Notes: a model not told the origin generated them from the sequence alone. Shown: positions 1 through 6,298, numbered from the stretch's first letter. The stretch: DNA of 9,065 nucleotides from an uncultured Anaerosporobacter sp. (GCA_945787925.1 CALZJY010000060.1:1-9065), one strand, 5' to 3'. Numbers and translations are program-made.

Positions 1-411
1 GTCGATACACGATTCTAACGGTGCATGGACAAATACACGAATTACATTTGGCTGATTCCTTAATACGAAGTCTGCACATCGTCCTACGATCACACAGGAC
101 TCTTGTGCTGCCAATCCTTTGATAATCTTGGCCTGGTAGTTGAACAAGTTGTCATTGCTAATAAAATCGTCACTGTCTGGAGGAATCAATTCTCCGCGGT
201 AGATATTCCTTGCAATCTTATAGAGCAAGGTGTTTCTCACGCTCTCGTCTGCCTTTGCAAACAGTTCCTCATTGATTCCGCTTTCATCGGATGCTAATCG
301 TAATAATTCTCGGTCATAAAAACTAATTCCTAACTGGTCAGCAAGCATCTTTCCAATCGTCCTGCCGCCACTACCATATCCTCTTGCAATGGTAATCACA
401 TAGTTTTTCAT
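1..411 (-). CDS. Cytidylate kinase-like P-loop protein (3' end beyond window)
   Basis: The first 137 residues are visible and the frame is still open at the left edge. The N-terminus is a P-loop, residues 10-18 RGYGSGGRT, followed by IGKMLADQLG and FYDREL. This is the pattern of the cytidylate-kinase-like family (Pfam Cytidylate_kin2 type), in which an Arg, here R17, replaces the usual Walker A lysine. A second family-typical block, VIVGRCADFVL, lies at residues 107-117. True Cmk phosphorylates CMP or dCMP, but members of this side family mostly have no proven substrate, so I do not call it cmk. The ATG has an AGGAGG site nine bases upstream that overlaps the livF stop region. The gap to livF is only 12 bases, so the gene is almost certainly the next cistron of the liv operon and probably translationally coupled. 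The family call is fairly sure; the substrate and any link to amino acid uptake are unknown. Confidence 0.82.
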   Translation of the reverse strand, partial: MKNYVITIARGYGSGGRTIGKMLADQLGISFYDRELLRLASDESGINEELFAKADESVRNTLLYKIARNIYRGELIPPDSDDFISNDNLFNYQAKIIKGLAAQESCVIVGRCADFVLRNQPNVIRVFVHAPLESCID

Positions 412-423
412 AACCTACGCCTC

Positions 424-1131
424 CTATTCTCCTAAATATGCTTTCTTTACAGACTCGTCATTCATAAGGTCTGTGGCATCTCCGGATAACACGATTTTTC
501 CTGTTTCTAATACATAGGCACGGTCAGCAATCTCCAATGCCTTTTTCGCATTCTGTTCTACTAGTAATACCGTCGTTCCCTGTGCGCTGATTTCCTTGAT
601 GATATCAAAGATTTCGGATACGAAGATTGGACTAAGCCCCATGGATGGTTCATCCATCACGATGATGTCTGGCTTGCTCATTAATGCACGGCCCATGGCG
701 AGCATCTGTTGTTCCCCACCACTTAATGTACCGCCAATCTGGTTCTTCCTCTCTTTTAATCTTGGAAAACGCTCATATACCATGTCTAATGTCTTTGCGA
801 TGTCCTTATCCTTTCTAGTAAATGCTCCAAGCTTTAAGTTCTCATATACCGTCAGCTCTTGGAAGATCCGTCTTCCTTCTGGAACATGTGCCATTCCAAG
901 CCCTACGATCTTGTGGGCCGGCGTCTTCACTAAGTCATGGCCTTTAAACTCGATTCTGCCGCTCTTTGGCTGAAGCAGGCCAGTAATCGTATGAAGCGTC
1001 GTCGTCTTTCCTGCACCATTGGCACCGATTAGGGCAATGACTTCCCCTTCGTTTACTTCGAAGGAAATATCTTTGATGGCATGGATCATGCCATAATATA
1101 CATTTAAGTCCTCTACTTTTAGTAAGCTCAT
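424..1131 (-). CDS. livF: Branched-chain amino acid ABC transporter, ATP-binding protein LivF
   Basis: This is one of the two cytoplasmic ATPases that power the Liv importer. The 235 residues are the normal LivF length. In order they show Walker A GANGAGKT at 36-43, the VPEGRRIF block at 83-90 followed by the Q-loop glutamine Q91, the ABC signature LSGGE at 136-140, Walker B IIVMDEP at 156-162 with catalytic E161, and VEQN at 191-194. Gln replaces the switch histidine at that last position, as is usual in LivF, and this separates it from the LivG type. The ATG at 1131 has AGGAGG seven bases upstream, just after the livG stop (11-base gap). Both LivF and LivG end in AYLGE. It is complete, with no sign of damage. 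The family is certain; the exact amino acid imported cannot be read from this subunit. Confidence 0.96.
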   Translation of the reverse strand: MSLLKVEDLNVYYGMIHAIKDISFEVNEGEVIALIGANGAGKTTTLHTITGLLQPKSGRIEFKGHDLVKTPAHKIVGLGMAHVPEGRRIFQELTVYENLKLGAFTRKDKDIAKTLDMVYERFPRLKERKNQIGGTLSGGEQQMLAMGRALMSKPDIIVMDEPSMGLSPIFVSEIFDIIKEISAQGTTVLLVEQNAKKALEIADRAYVLETGKIVLSGDATDLMNDESVKKAYLGE

Positions 1132-1142
1132 CTGATTTCCTC

Positions 1143-1898
1143 CTATTCTCCAAGATATGCCGTAATTACTTTCGGATCATTTAATACATCCTCCGGTTTT
1201 CCTTGGGTAAGTACTGTACCGAAGTTTAATACCGTAAGTTCTTCGCAGATTCCCGATACTAACTTCATATCATGCTCGATTAAAAGAACGGTTACATGGA
1301 ATTTTTCTCGTACTAGGCGGATTGTATCCATAAGTTCCTTTGTTTCATTCGGATTCATGCCTGCTGCAGGCTCATCTAATAATAATAGTTTTGGATTGGT
1401 TGCTAACGCACGGGCAATCTCTAACTTTCTTTGCTGTCCATACGGAAGGTTGCTTGCTAATAGCTCGGCATCTTCTGCAAGGCCGAACACCTCTAAGATT
1501 TCCATCGCGCGTTCCGTCATCTGCGCTTCCTTCTTAATTGCTGGATATTGGAAGATTCCTGCGAATAACGAATATTTATATTGGCTATGTAGGCCAACCT
1601 TTACATTTTCAAGAACCGTCATCTTTCCAAATAAGCGGATGTTTTGAAACGTACGGGCAATTCCTTCATGGCTGATTTTATGAATGGACTTTCCAACGAT
1701 GTTCTTTCCATCTAACAGGATGGAGCCATCGGTTGGCTTATACACCCCTGTTAATAAGTTAAAGATCGTCGTCTTTCCTGCACCATTTGGTCCAATGAGT
1801 CCGTATAGCTGTCCTTCTTCAATACGGATATTGAAATCATCTACGGCTCGTAATCCTCCAAAGGAGATTCCTAAGTTTTTTACTTCTAACAATGCCAT
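1143..1898 (-). CDS. livG: Branched-chain amino acid ABC transporter, ATP-binding protein LivG
   Basis: This is the second ATPase of the Liv importer and forms the nucleotide-binding pair with LivF under the LivH/LivM channel. The 251 residues carry Walker A GPNGAGKT at 36-43, the Q-loop in ARTFQNIRLF with Q85, the LivG-type signature LPYGQQRKLE at 151-160 in place of LSGGQ, Walker B LLLLDEP at 171-177 with E176, and the switch histidine H209 in LLIEHDMKLV. LPYG and the IEHDM motif are the usual LivG hallmarks. It starts three bases after the livM stop. Its ribosome binding site (GGGGAGG) lies inside the last codons of livM, so its translation is very probably coupled to livM. It is complete, in frame and of typical length. 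Substrate specificity lies with LivK, not here. Confidence 0.96.
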   Translation of the reverse strand: MALLEVKNLGISFGGLRAVDDFNIRIEEGQLYGLIGPNGAGKTTIFNLLTGVYKPTDGSILLDGKNIVGKSIHKISHEGIARTFQNIRLFGKMTVLENVKVGLHSQYKYSLFAGIFQYPAIKKEAQMTERAMEILEVFGLAEDAELLASNLPYGQQRKLEIARALATNPKLLLLDEPAAGMNPNETKELMDTIRLVREKFHVTVLLIEHDMKLVSGICEELTVLNFGTVLTQGKPEDVLNDPKVITAYLGE

Positions 1899-1901
1899 AA
1901 C

Positions 1902-2900
1902 CTATGCCTCCCCTTTCTTCTTAGTAAATAATTTTTTCAGGCCGCTTTCCTCCACGAGGCGTTTGCGTAACTTGGAGTTGTTAAATAACATTACAACGAT
2001 TAGGATGACTGCATACATCAACATACGGTAATCGCTTAATCCGCGAAGGGCTTCTGGAAGCACGGTAAGCACGACCGCAGCAATGATGGAGCCTTTGATG
2101 CTTCCCATTCCACCAAGCACTACGAATACCAAGATATTGATGGACATGTTGAAATCAAATTTGGATGGCTTGATTACCCCTACGTTATGGGCAAAGATAA
2201 ATCCTGCGATTCCTGCAAAAAATGCGCCTACTACGAAGGCAAAGATCTTATAGTTACGGATGCAGATTCCGGTTGCTTCTGCTGCAATATAATTGTCACG
2301 AACCGCCGTAATCGCACGGCCATATCTAGAGTTTATAATATTGCTCATAATCAATACGGAAAGCACCACTAACGTAAGTACTAAGAGATAATGGTCGCTC
2401 GTCGTATACTCTTCAATGTTGTTTAATCCTGCCGCGCCACCAGTAATGCTCTTTACATAGTTTAGAATAGAGGCAATGATCTGGCCGAATGCCAAGGTTA
2501 CGATTGCTAGGTAATCCCCGTGTAAACGCAATACCGGGATTCCGATAATCAACCCAAAGATTGCGGCCATGATTCCTGCTCCGGCTAATCCAAGAAAGAT
2601 TTCCACTGGCGCTGGAAGGTTCAGATGCAAGGTAATCAGTGCTCCCGTATACGCACCGATTGCCATAAATCCTGCATGCCCCAAGGACAACTCTCCTAAG
2701 AAGCCAGTTACTAAATTCAGAGATACTGCTGCAATAATATTTACTGCTACCGAGATAAGCACGCTGCTATATTGATAGCCTAGCACCCCTGAGCTTACTA
2801 AGGCAATCACGCCTACATAAGCTAAGGCGATGATTACGGCTTTCTGTATCGTCGATTTTCTTACTTCTTTTGTCTTGGCTTTTACGAATTCATTTGCCAT
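1902..2900 (-). CDS. livM: Branched-chain amino acid ABC transporter permease LivM
   Basis: This membrane protein forms half of the Liv translocation channel with LivH (BPD_transp_2 family). The 332 residues are strongly hydrophobic, with roughly nine to ten membrane segments. A basic cytoplasmic N-terminus (about residues 1-18) and a basic tail (KLRKRLVEESGLKKLFTKKKGEA) fit the positive-inside rule. The family block GFLGELSLGHAGFMAIGAYT at 66-85 and the later VVLGGMGSIKGSIIAAVVL segment are typical of LivM. The ATG at 2900 has an AGGTGA ribosome binding site that overlaps the stop codon of livH; the gap is 10 bases, so the pair is probably coupled. Its 3' end contains the ribosome binding site of livG. 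The gene is complete. LivM rather than LivH is called from the longer N-terminus and the LSLGHAGF motif (LivH has INFAHGD). Confidence 0.95.
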   Translation of the reverse strand: MANEFVKAKTKEVRKSTIQKAVIIALAYVGVIALVSSGVLGYQYSSVLISVAVNIIAAVSLNLVTGFLGELSLGHAGFMAIGAYTGALITLHLNLPAPVEIFLGLAGAGIMAAIFGLIIGIPVLRLHGDYLAIVTLAFGQIIASILNYVKSITGGAAGLNNIEEYTTSDHYLLVLTLVVLSVLIMSNIINSRYGRAITAVRDNYIAAEATGICIRNYKIFAFVVGAFFAGIAGFIFAHNVGVIKPSKFDFNMSINILVFVVLGGMGSIKGSIIAAVVLTVLPEALRGLSDYRMLMYAVILIVVMLFNNSKLRKRLVEESGLKKLFTKKKGEA

Positions 2901-2910
2901 TGTACTTCAC

Positions 2911-3789
2911 CTACACTTTCTCAATTCTCTTGCGGCCTAAAATACCGGTTGGCTTAAAGATCAATACAATAATAAGCAGGCCGAATACAAAGGCATCTAC
3001 TAATTCACCACTAATATAGGCTTTCGTAAAACTTTCCACAAGTCCAAGGGCAATTCCACCGATCATTGCACCTGGCACACTGCCGATACCACCGATTACG
3101 GCGGCTACGAATGCCTTGATTCCTGGAATCGCACCAAGCGTTGGATATGCCTTGTCATACATGCTGACCCAAAGGATGCCTGCAACACCTGCAAGGGCAG
3201 AACCTATCGCAAATGTCATAGAGATCATAAGGTCAGAATTGATTCCCATAAGGCTTGCTGCTCCCTTGTCTTCGGATACCGCACGAAGGGCAGAACCAAG
3301 CTTCGTCTTATTGATAAATACCGTAAGTAAAATCATGATGATGATCGTTACAATCAATGTCACAATCATGTTTCCCGAAACTGTGATATCTCCAATCTTA
3401 AAATCTTTTACATGGATAAATCTTGGCACGCTCTTTCCTTTGGAAGAAAAGATGACTAGAAATAAGTTCTGCAAAAAATAAGACATGCCGATTGCAGTAA
3501 TGAGTACTGCAAGACTTGGTGCATTACGTAATGGCTTATATGCTACCTTTTCAATTACTACACCTAAAATCCCACATCCTGCAATCGCAAGCACGATGGC
3601 AAGCCAAGTGGGAACTCCTGATGCATTGAGTCCAATCAATAATATGTACGCTCCTACCATGATGATATCTCCATGGGCGAAGTTGATCATTTTTGCAATA
3701 CCATATACCATCGTATATCCTAATGCGATTAACGCATAGATACTACCTGGTATCAAGCCATTTAGAAACTGCTCAACAAAACTACTCAT
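2911..3789 (-). CDS. livH: Branched-chain amino acid ABC transporter permease LivH
   Basis: This is the second channel subunit of the Liv importer (BPD_transp_2 family), 292 residues from the start chosen here, with about eight membrane segments. The family motif YGIAKMINFAHGDIIMVGAY lies at about 29-48. The glycine-rich AAVIGGIGSVPGAMIGGIALG segment lies near the C-terminus and is the likely coupling region to the ATPases. The open frame extends two codons further to a TTG at 3795. I prefer the ATG at 3789 because AAGAGGTG lies seven bases before it, whereas the TTG would sit one base from that site. It is the first gene after the long livK-livH spacer and leads the tightly packed H-M-G-F-kinase block. 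It is complete, and nothing in it is unusual for the family. Confidence 0.95.
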   Translation of the reverse strand: MSSFVEQFLNGLIPGSIYALIALGYTMVYGIAKMINFAHGDIIMVGAYILLIGLNASGVPTWLAIVLAIAGCGILGVVIEKVAYKPLRNAPSLAVLITAIGMSYFLQNLFLVIFSSKGKSVPRFIHVKDFKIGDITVSGNMIVTLIVTIIIMILLTVFINKTKLGSALRAVSEDKGAASLMGINSDLMISMTFAIGSALAGVAGILWVSMYDKAYPTLGAIPGIKAFVAAVIGGIGSVPGAMIGGIALGLVESFTKAYISGELVDAFVFGLLIIVLIFKPTGILGRKRIEKV

Positions 3790-3796
3790 ACACAAA

Positions 3797-3804
3797 CACC
3801 TCTT
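3797..3804 (-). promoter_or_regulatory. Ribosome binding site that fixes the livH start
   Basis: On the minus strand this reads AAGAGGTG, a good match to the anti-Shine-Dalgarno complement. It lies seven bases before ATG 3789 but only one base before the upstream in-frame TTG at 3795, so it selects the shorter LivH beginning MSSFVEQ. Confidence 0.7.
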
Positions 3805-3833
3805 ATGCTTTTTCTCGTATATTCCTTAAAACA

Positions 3834-3880
3834 GAATAGGCGGACGTAAGACATCCTATTCCTAATCCTACGTCCGCCTC
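3834..3880 (-). terminator. Intercistronic hairpin between livK and livH (leaky terminator or stabiliser)
   Basis: An 11-bp perfect inverted repeat, AGGCGGACGTA and its complement, occupies 3838-3848 and 3869-3879. In minus-strand RNA the stem extends by four more pairs (two G-C/A-U and two G-U), leaving a 12-nt loop. The stem is followed by AUUCUGUUUUAAGG, a short imperfect U-tract. A second possible stem pairs GAATAGG in the loop with CCTATTC just past the 3' arm; the two share three bases and cannot both form fully. The position right after the receptor gene, before the permeases, fits partial termination or protection of the livK message so that LivK exceeds the channel. The hairpin is directly visible; its effect is inferred. 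Confidence 0.72.
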
Positions 3881-3903
3881 CTCTAGTTACTCTTGCTGCC
3901 TCT

Positions 3904-5055
3904 TTATTCTGCTACGATTGCTGTATATTCACCATTTTTAATTTGAATTAATTTTGTGGATTTTGTTGCATCGCCATCTTTGGAGAATGTCATCGTACCA
4001 GTGATACCTTCCACTTTGATCTGAGTCATTGCTTCTTCTAATTTTGCAATGTCCTTGCTTCCTGCTTTTTCAAATGCTGCTTTGATTGTATATACTGTAT
4101 CATAACCATCTGCTGCGAATTGGTCTGGAGTCGCATTCTTATTTGCTGCTTGATATGCCTTTACAAAGGATTGTACCTTGGCATCGTCTTGCGTATAAAG
4201 GAATGGGCTTAAGAAGGTAGCTCCTTCTAATACTTCTTTGTTGCTTACTTGGTCTAAGATGCCATCCCATCCATCAGAACCGAAGAATGGAATCTTGATT
4301 CCTTTTTCTGCTGCTTGTTTTACGATATAAGATACTTCTGTATAGTAAGCTGGAACGAAGATTGCATCTGCTGCTGCATCTTTTACTTTGGATAATTGTG
4401 TATTGTAATCCACATCACCTTCCGTAAATGCTTCTTCTGTTACAATGCTTCCGCCTAATTCTTTTACTTTTGCTACGAACGCATCTTTGATTCCTTGGCT
4501 ATAGTTAGAGGAGTTCGCATATAATACGGCCACTTTCTTAAGGCCTAATTTATTTACTATGTACTCTGCCATTGCAGTTCCTTGTTGTGGATCGGTAAAA
4601 CATACTCTAAAACAGTTATCGAATTGAGCACATTCTTTTTGAGATCCAGATGGTGTAATCTGTAAGATCTTTGCTTTTTCAGATAAGGATGTAACTGCGA
4701 TACATGGAGCACTTGTTACACATCCTACTAACGCATCCATACCATTATCCATTAATTTGTTAAACGCATTTTTTGCTGTTTCTGCATCATTGGCATCGTC
4801 TTGGAAGTCAAGTTTTAACTGCATTGTCTTATCTCCCACTTTTACGCCACCAGCTTTGTTGATTTCATCGACTGCAACTTGGCAGCCATTCTTAACGCTT
4901 GTACCATAACTTGCTGCTGGACCAGACACAGGACCGATACCACCAATCGTAAGTGTTGTATCATCTCCTTTGGATGATGTTCCGCATCCTGCCAAAGATG
5001 AAATCGTCATTGCTGCAACTACTGCTGCACTAAGAAATTTTTTCATTTTTGTCAT
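3904..5055 (-). CDS. livK: Branched-chain amino acid ABC transporter substrate-binding lipoprotein LivK
   Basis: This is the receptor that binds the amino acid outside the membrane and delivers it to LivH/LivM. The 383 residues start with a lipoprotein signal (basic MTKMKK, hydrophobic stretch, lipobox LAGC), so C24 should be lipidated and the protein anchored to the outer face of the membrane. The rest is a type I periplasmic-binding fold (Peripla_BP_6 type): IGGIGPVSGPAASYG near 37-51, the loop with T114/S115, ITPSGS at 133-138, and GSDGWDG at 259-265. By position these match the LivJ/LivK segments that hold the ligand's carboxylate and amino groups, with an acidic residue (D261) at the end. 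The ATG at 5055 has AAGGAGG with good spacing; the Met three codons later is too far from that site. There are seven cysteines including C24 (C58, C112, C118, C142, C148, C152), rather many for an exported protein. Leu/Ile/Val is the likely ligand, but the family also takes other amino acids and amides. Confidence 0.93.
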   Translation of the reverse strand: MTKMKKFLSAAVVAAMTISSLAGCGTSSKGDDTTLTIGGIGPVSGPAASYGTSVKNGCQVAVDEINKAGGVKVGDKTMQLKLDFQDDANDAETAKNAFNKLMDNGMDALVGCVTSAPCIAVTSLSEKAKILQITPSGSQKECAQFDNCFRVCFTDPQQGTAMAEYIVNKLGLKKVAVLYANSSNYSQGIKDAFVAKVKELGGSIVTEEAFTEGDVDYNTQLSKVKDAAADAIFVPAYYTEVSYIVKQAAEKGIKIPFFGSDGWDGILDQVSNKEVLEGATFLSPFLYTQDDAKVQSFVKAYQAANKNATPDQFAADGYDTVYTIKAAFEKAGSKDIAKLEEAMTQIKVEGITGTMTFSKDGDATKSTKLIQIKNGEYTAIVAE

Positions 5056-5121
5056 ACTTCTTCTCCTCCTTTATGATGTATCCACTCGCTCTAAACTAGT
5101 CCTATAACTAATATGTACTCA

Positions 5122-5150
5122 TCTGTATAAAATAAAATGTACAGAATTTT
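5122..5150 (-). promoter_or_regulatory. Operator-like inverted repeats in the livK leader; possible CodY-type box
   Basis: Two overlapping symmetric elements sit just downstream of the candidate -10. The first is TCTGTA-N12-TACAGA (5122-5127 and 5140-5145). The second, at 5134-5150, has AAAAT/ATTTT arms and on the minus strand matches the CodY consensus AATTTTCWGAAAATT at 11 of 15 positions (5136-5150). CodY represses branched-chain amino acid uptake genes in many low-GC Firmicutes, so the location makes sense. Four mismatches in an AT-rich region is weak evidence, however, and the presence of CodY in this organism is unknown. Confidence 0.25.
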
Positions 5151-5159
5151 GTTTGCTTC

Positions 5160-5189
5160 ATGATAACATAACATTCTTTATTTTATCAA
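5160..5189 (-). promoter_or_regulatory. Candidate sigma-A promoter for the liv operon
   Basis: On the minus strand a -35 TTGATA (5184-5189, five of six to consensus) is followed after 18 bases by a -10 TATCAT (5160-5165, five of six). This would start transcription near 5153 and give a leader of about 100 bases before livK. The spacer is one base longer than optimal and the region is AT-rich, so a chance match is possible. Confidence 0.45.
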
Positions 5190-5220
5190 GATTTGGGCTC
5201 TTATTACTTCTTTTCTATAG

Positions 5221-5240
5221 TAAAGCACGAAAGTGCTTTA
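5221..5240. repeat. Perfect 20-bp hairpin/palindrome upstream of the livK promoter
   Basis: TAAAGCAC and GTGCTTTA are perfect 8-bp arms around a GAAA tetraloop (GNRA type on the plus strand, TTTC on the minus). Eight A residues follow closely on the plus strand, which become a T-run before the hairpin on the minus strand. Neither orientation gives a U-run directly after the stem, so it is not an ordinary intrinsic terminator. It ends 31 bases upstream of the candidate -35, a position fit for an activator or repressor site. A structured RNA element is the alternative. Confidence 0.5.
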
Positions 5241-5410
5241 ATAAAAAAAAGAAGATACGAATATTCCTACTCCGTTTTCTTATCTTTTCTTAAGATTCTA
5301 TAGTTCTGCTTCTTCCTATTTCGAACAACTTCCCTATTTTTTTACATATGCTTCGAACTCTGGAACACATACTTTGCCGCGCTGAGGGAGATTGCAACAC
5401 AATTTCCTAT

Positions 5411-5448
5411 GCAAAAAGCCTGATAACTTACAACGTTATCAAGCTTTT
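5411..5448 (-). terminator. Intrinsic terminator of the TIM-barrel gene
   Basis: Arms at 5414-5427 and 5435-5448 pair over 14 positions around a 7-base loop. In minus-strand RNA all 14 pair, one as G-U, and the stem is followed by UUUUUGC. On the plus strand the same position is a C-A mismatch, so the structure is tuned to minus-strand transcription. It lies about 80 bases after the TIM-barrel stop and should separate that gene from the liv operon. Confidence 0.82.
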
Positions 5449-5525
5449 CTATCACAGATCATAGGGCATCCAATGGGTTCAGTTTCCCACGAACTGAAAC
5501 ATCCTCTTCTCACCCTCTCATGCTC

Positions 5526-6200
5526 TTATAATTCAAGAGTATTACGATATCTCTCCATAATTTCTGCAAACTTATCTGCTGTTGTTGGTGGTGTATATGT
5601 GATGGCATTGGCTCCTGCTTCAATGGTCTTCAATATACTTTCATCTGTCGGACCACCAGTTGCGATAATTGGAACATCCGGATACTTTTCACGAATATGA
5701 CGTACAATTTCCGCTGTCTTGGCTCCGCCAGACACATTAATGATGGATGCACCTGCTTTTAGGCGTCCTTCGATATCTGCATTTTCAGATACTACGGTAA
5801 TTACGATTGGAATCTCCACCTTCTGATGAAGGTATTCAATCGTCTCATTTGGCGTAGGCGCGTTTACAACAACACCCATCGCACCTTGGAACTCTGCATC
5901 TTCCGCTAAGTTACAAGCACGTTTTCCTCCGGTCACTCCTCCGCCAACACCGCAAAATACGGGTACATCAGAACAATTAATGATGGAGTGTGTAATAATA
6001 GGCTGTGGTGTAAATGGATACACCGCAATTACTGCATTGGCATTACAATTACGTATGATAGCTACGTCTGTAGTAAATACCAAAGACTTTATTAGTTTTC
6101 CAAAAATGCGGATCCCACTTACTTGATCGATTACTTCTGGAACACGAATCATATGTCTCCTAAGATTGCCTTCAATCTCTGGTATAAACTTTTCTCCCAT
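5526..6200 (-). CDS. Uncharacterised TIM-barrel protein (often labelled 'hydrolase')
   Basis: The 224 residues alternate beta strands and helices with glycine-rich loops, as in phosphate-binding (beta/alpha)8 barrels. Examples are FCGVGGGVTGGK at about 82-93, VVVNAPTP at 110-117, ITVVSENADI at 134-143, NVSGGAKT at 155-162 and PIIATGGPTDES at 177-188, with ITYTPPTT near the C-terminus. The last blocks resemble the C-terminal phosphate-binding loops of the IMPDH/nitropropane-dioxygenase/thiazole-synthase kind of barrel. I recognise a conserved clostridial family but know of no proven reaction. There is no signal peptide or membrane segment, so it is cytoplasmic. The ATG at 6200 is preferred over the in-frame GTG at 6212 (four residues longer); both have only weak ribosome binding sites (GAG at seven bases, AGAAG at six). 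It has its own promoter and terminator, so it is probably monocistronic. Confidence 0.75.
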   Translation of the reverse strand: MGEKFIPEIEGNLRRHMIRVPEVIDQVSGIRIFGKLIKSLVFTTDVAIIRNCNANAVIAVYPFTPQPIITHSIINCSDVPVFCGVGGGVTGGKRACNLAEDAEFQGAMGVVVNAPTPNETIEYLHQKVEIPIVITVVSENADIEGRLKAGASIINVSGGAKTAEIVRHIREKYPDVPIIATGGPTDESILKTIEAGANAITYTPPTTADKFAEIMERYRNTLEL

Positions 6201-6257
6201 TGTTTTACTCACTTTCTGCTTCTTCTAATAAGTACGTTCATCACTTATTCAGTGTTC

Positions 6258-6286
6258 ATTATATCCAAATTTCGTTATTAAAACAA
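6258..6286 (-). promoter_or_regulatory. Strong sigma-A type promoter for the TIM-barrel gene
   Basis: On the minus strand TTGTTT (6281-6286) and a perfect TATAAT (6258-6263) are separated by exactly 17 bases. The predicted start is near 6251, giving a leader of about 50 bases that contains a small CACT/AGTG hairpin. The promoter begins 12 bases after the peptidase stop codon, with no terminator in between, so read-through from the peptidase gene could add to expression. Confidence 0.78.
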
Positions 6287-6298
6287 GCTGAATGTTAT

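Larger units (their letters stand above)
5056..5525. other. 470-bp non-coding region between the TIM-barrel gene and livK
   Basis: I see no credible gene here; the plus-strand open frame entering from 5392 is the shadow of the TIM-barrel gene. From right to left it holds an imperfect inverted repeat (TTCAGTT/AACTGAA, 5478-5498), a strong terminator (5411-5448), about 170 bases of AT-rich sequence that is purine-rich on the minus strand and has two TTCGAAC copies (5320-5326, 5352-5358), a perfect 20-bp palindromic hairpin (5221-5240), a candidate livK promoter (5160-5189) and a leader of about 100 bases. I looked for T-box hallmarks (the AGGGTGG-ACCGCG type sequence) and found none. Confidence 0.6.

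Noticed and set aside
596..973. Plus-strand open frames opposite livF, livG, livM, livH, the S8 peptidase and bioB
   Set aside because: All are antisense shadows of strong family-level genes, with no ribosome binding sites and no recognisable domains.
3793..3795. TTG start for livH
   Set aside because: It lies one base from the ribosome binding site, while ATG 3789 is seven bases away from it.
5056..5410. T-box or other riboswitch in the livK leader
   Set aside because: I found no T-box consensus, antiterminator or terminator pair before livK, and the likely leader is only about 100 bases.
5478..5498. Inverted repeat TTCAGTT/AACTGAA after the TIM-barrel gene
   Set aside because: It is only seven pairs, has no U-run on either side, and a much better terminator lies downstream.
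5392..5700. Plus-strand open frame of 102 residues in the intergenic region
   Set aside because: Most of it is antisense to the TIM-barrel gene, it crosses that gene's terminator, it has no ribosome binding site, and the protein shows no recognisable pattern.
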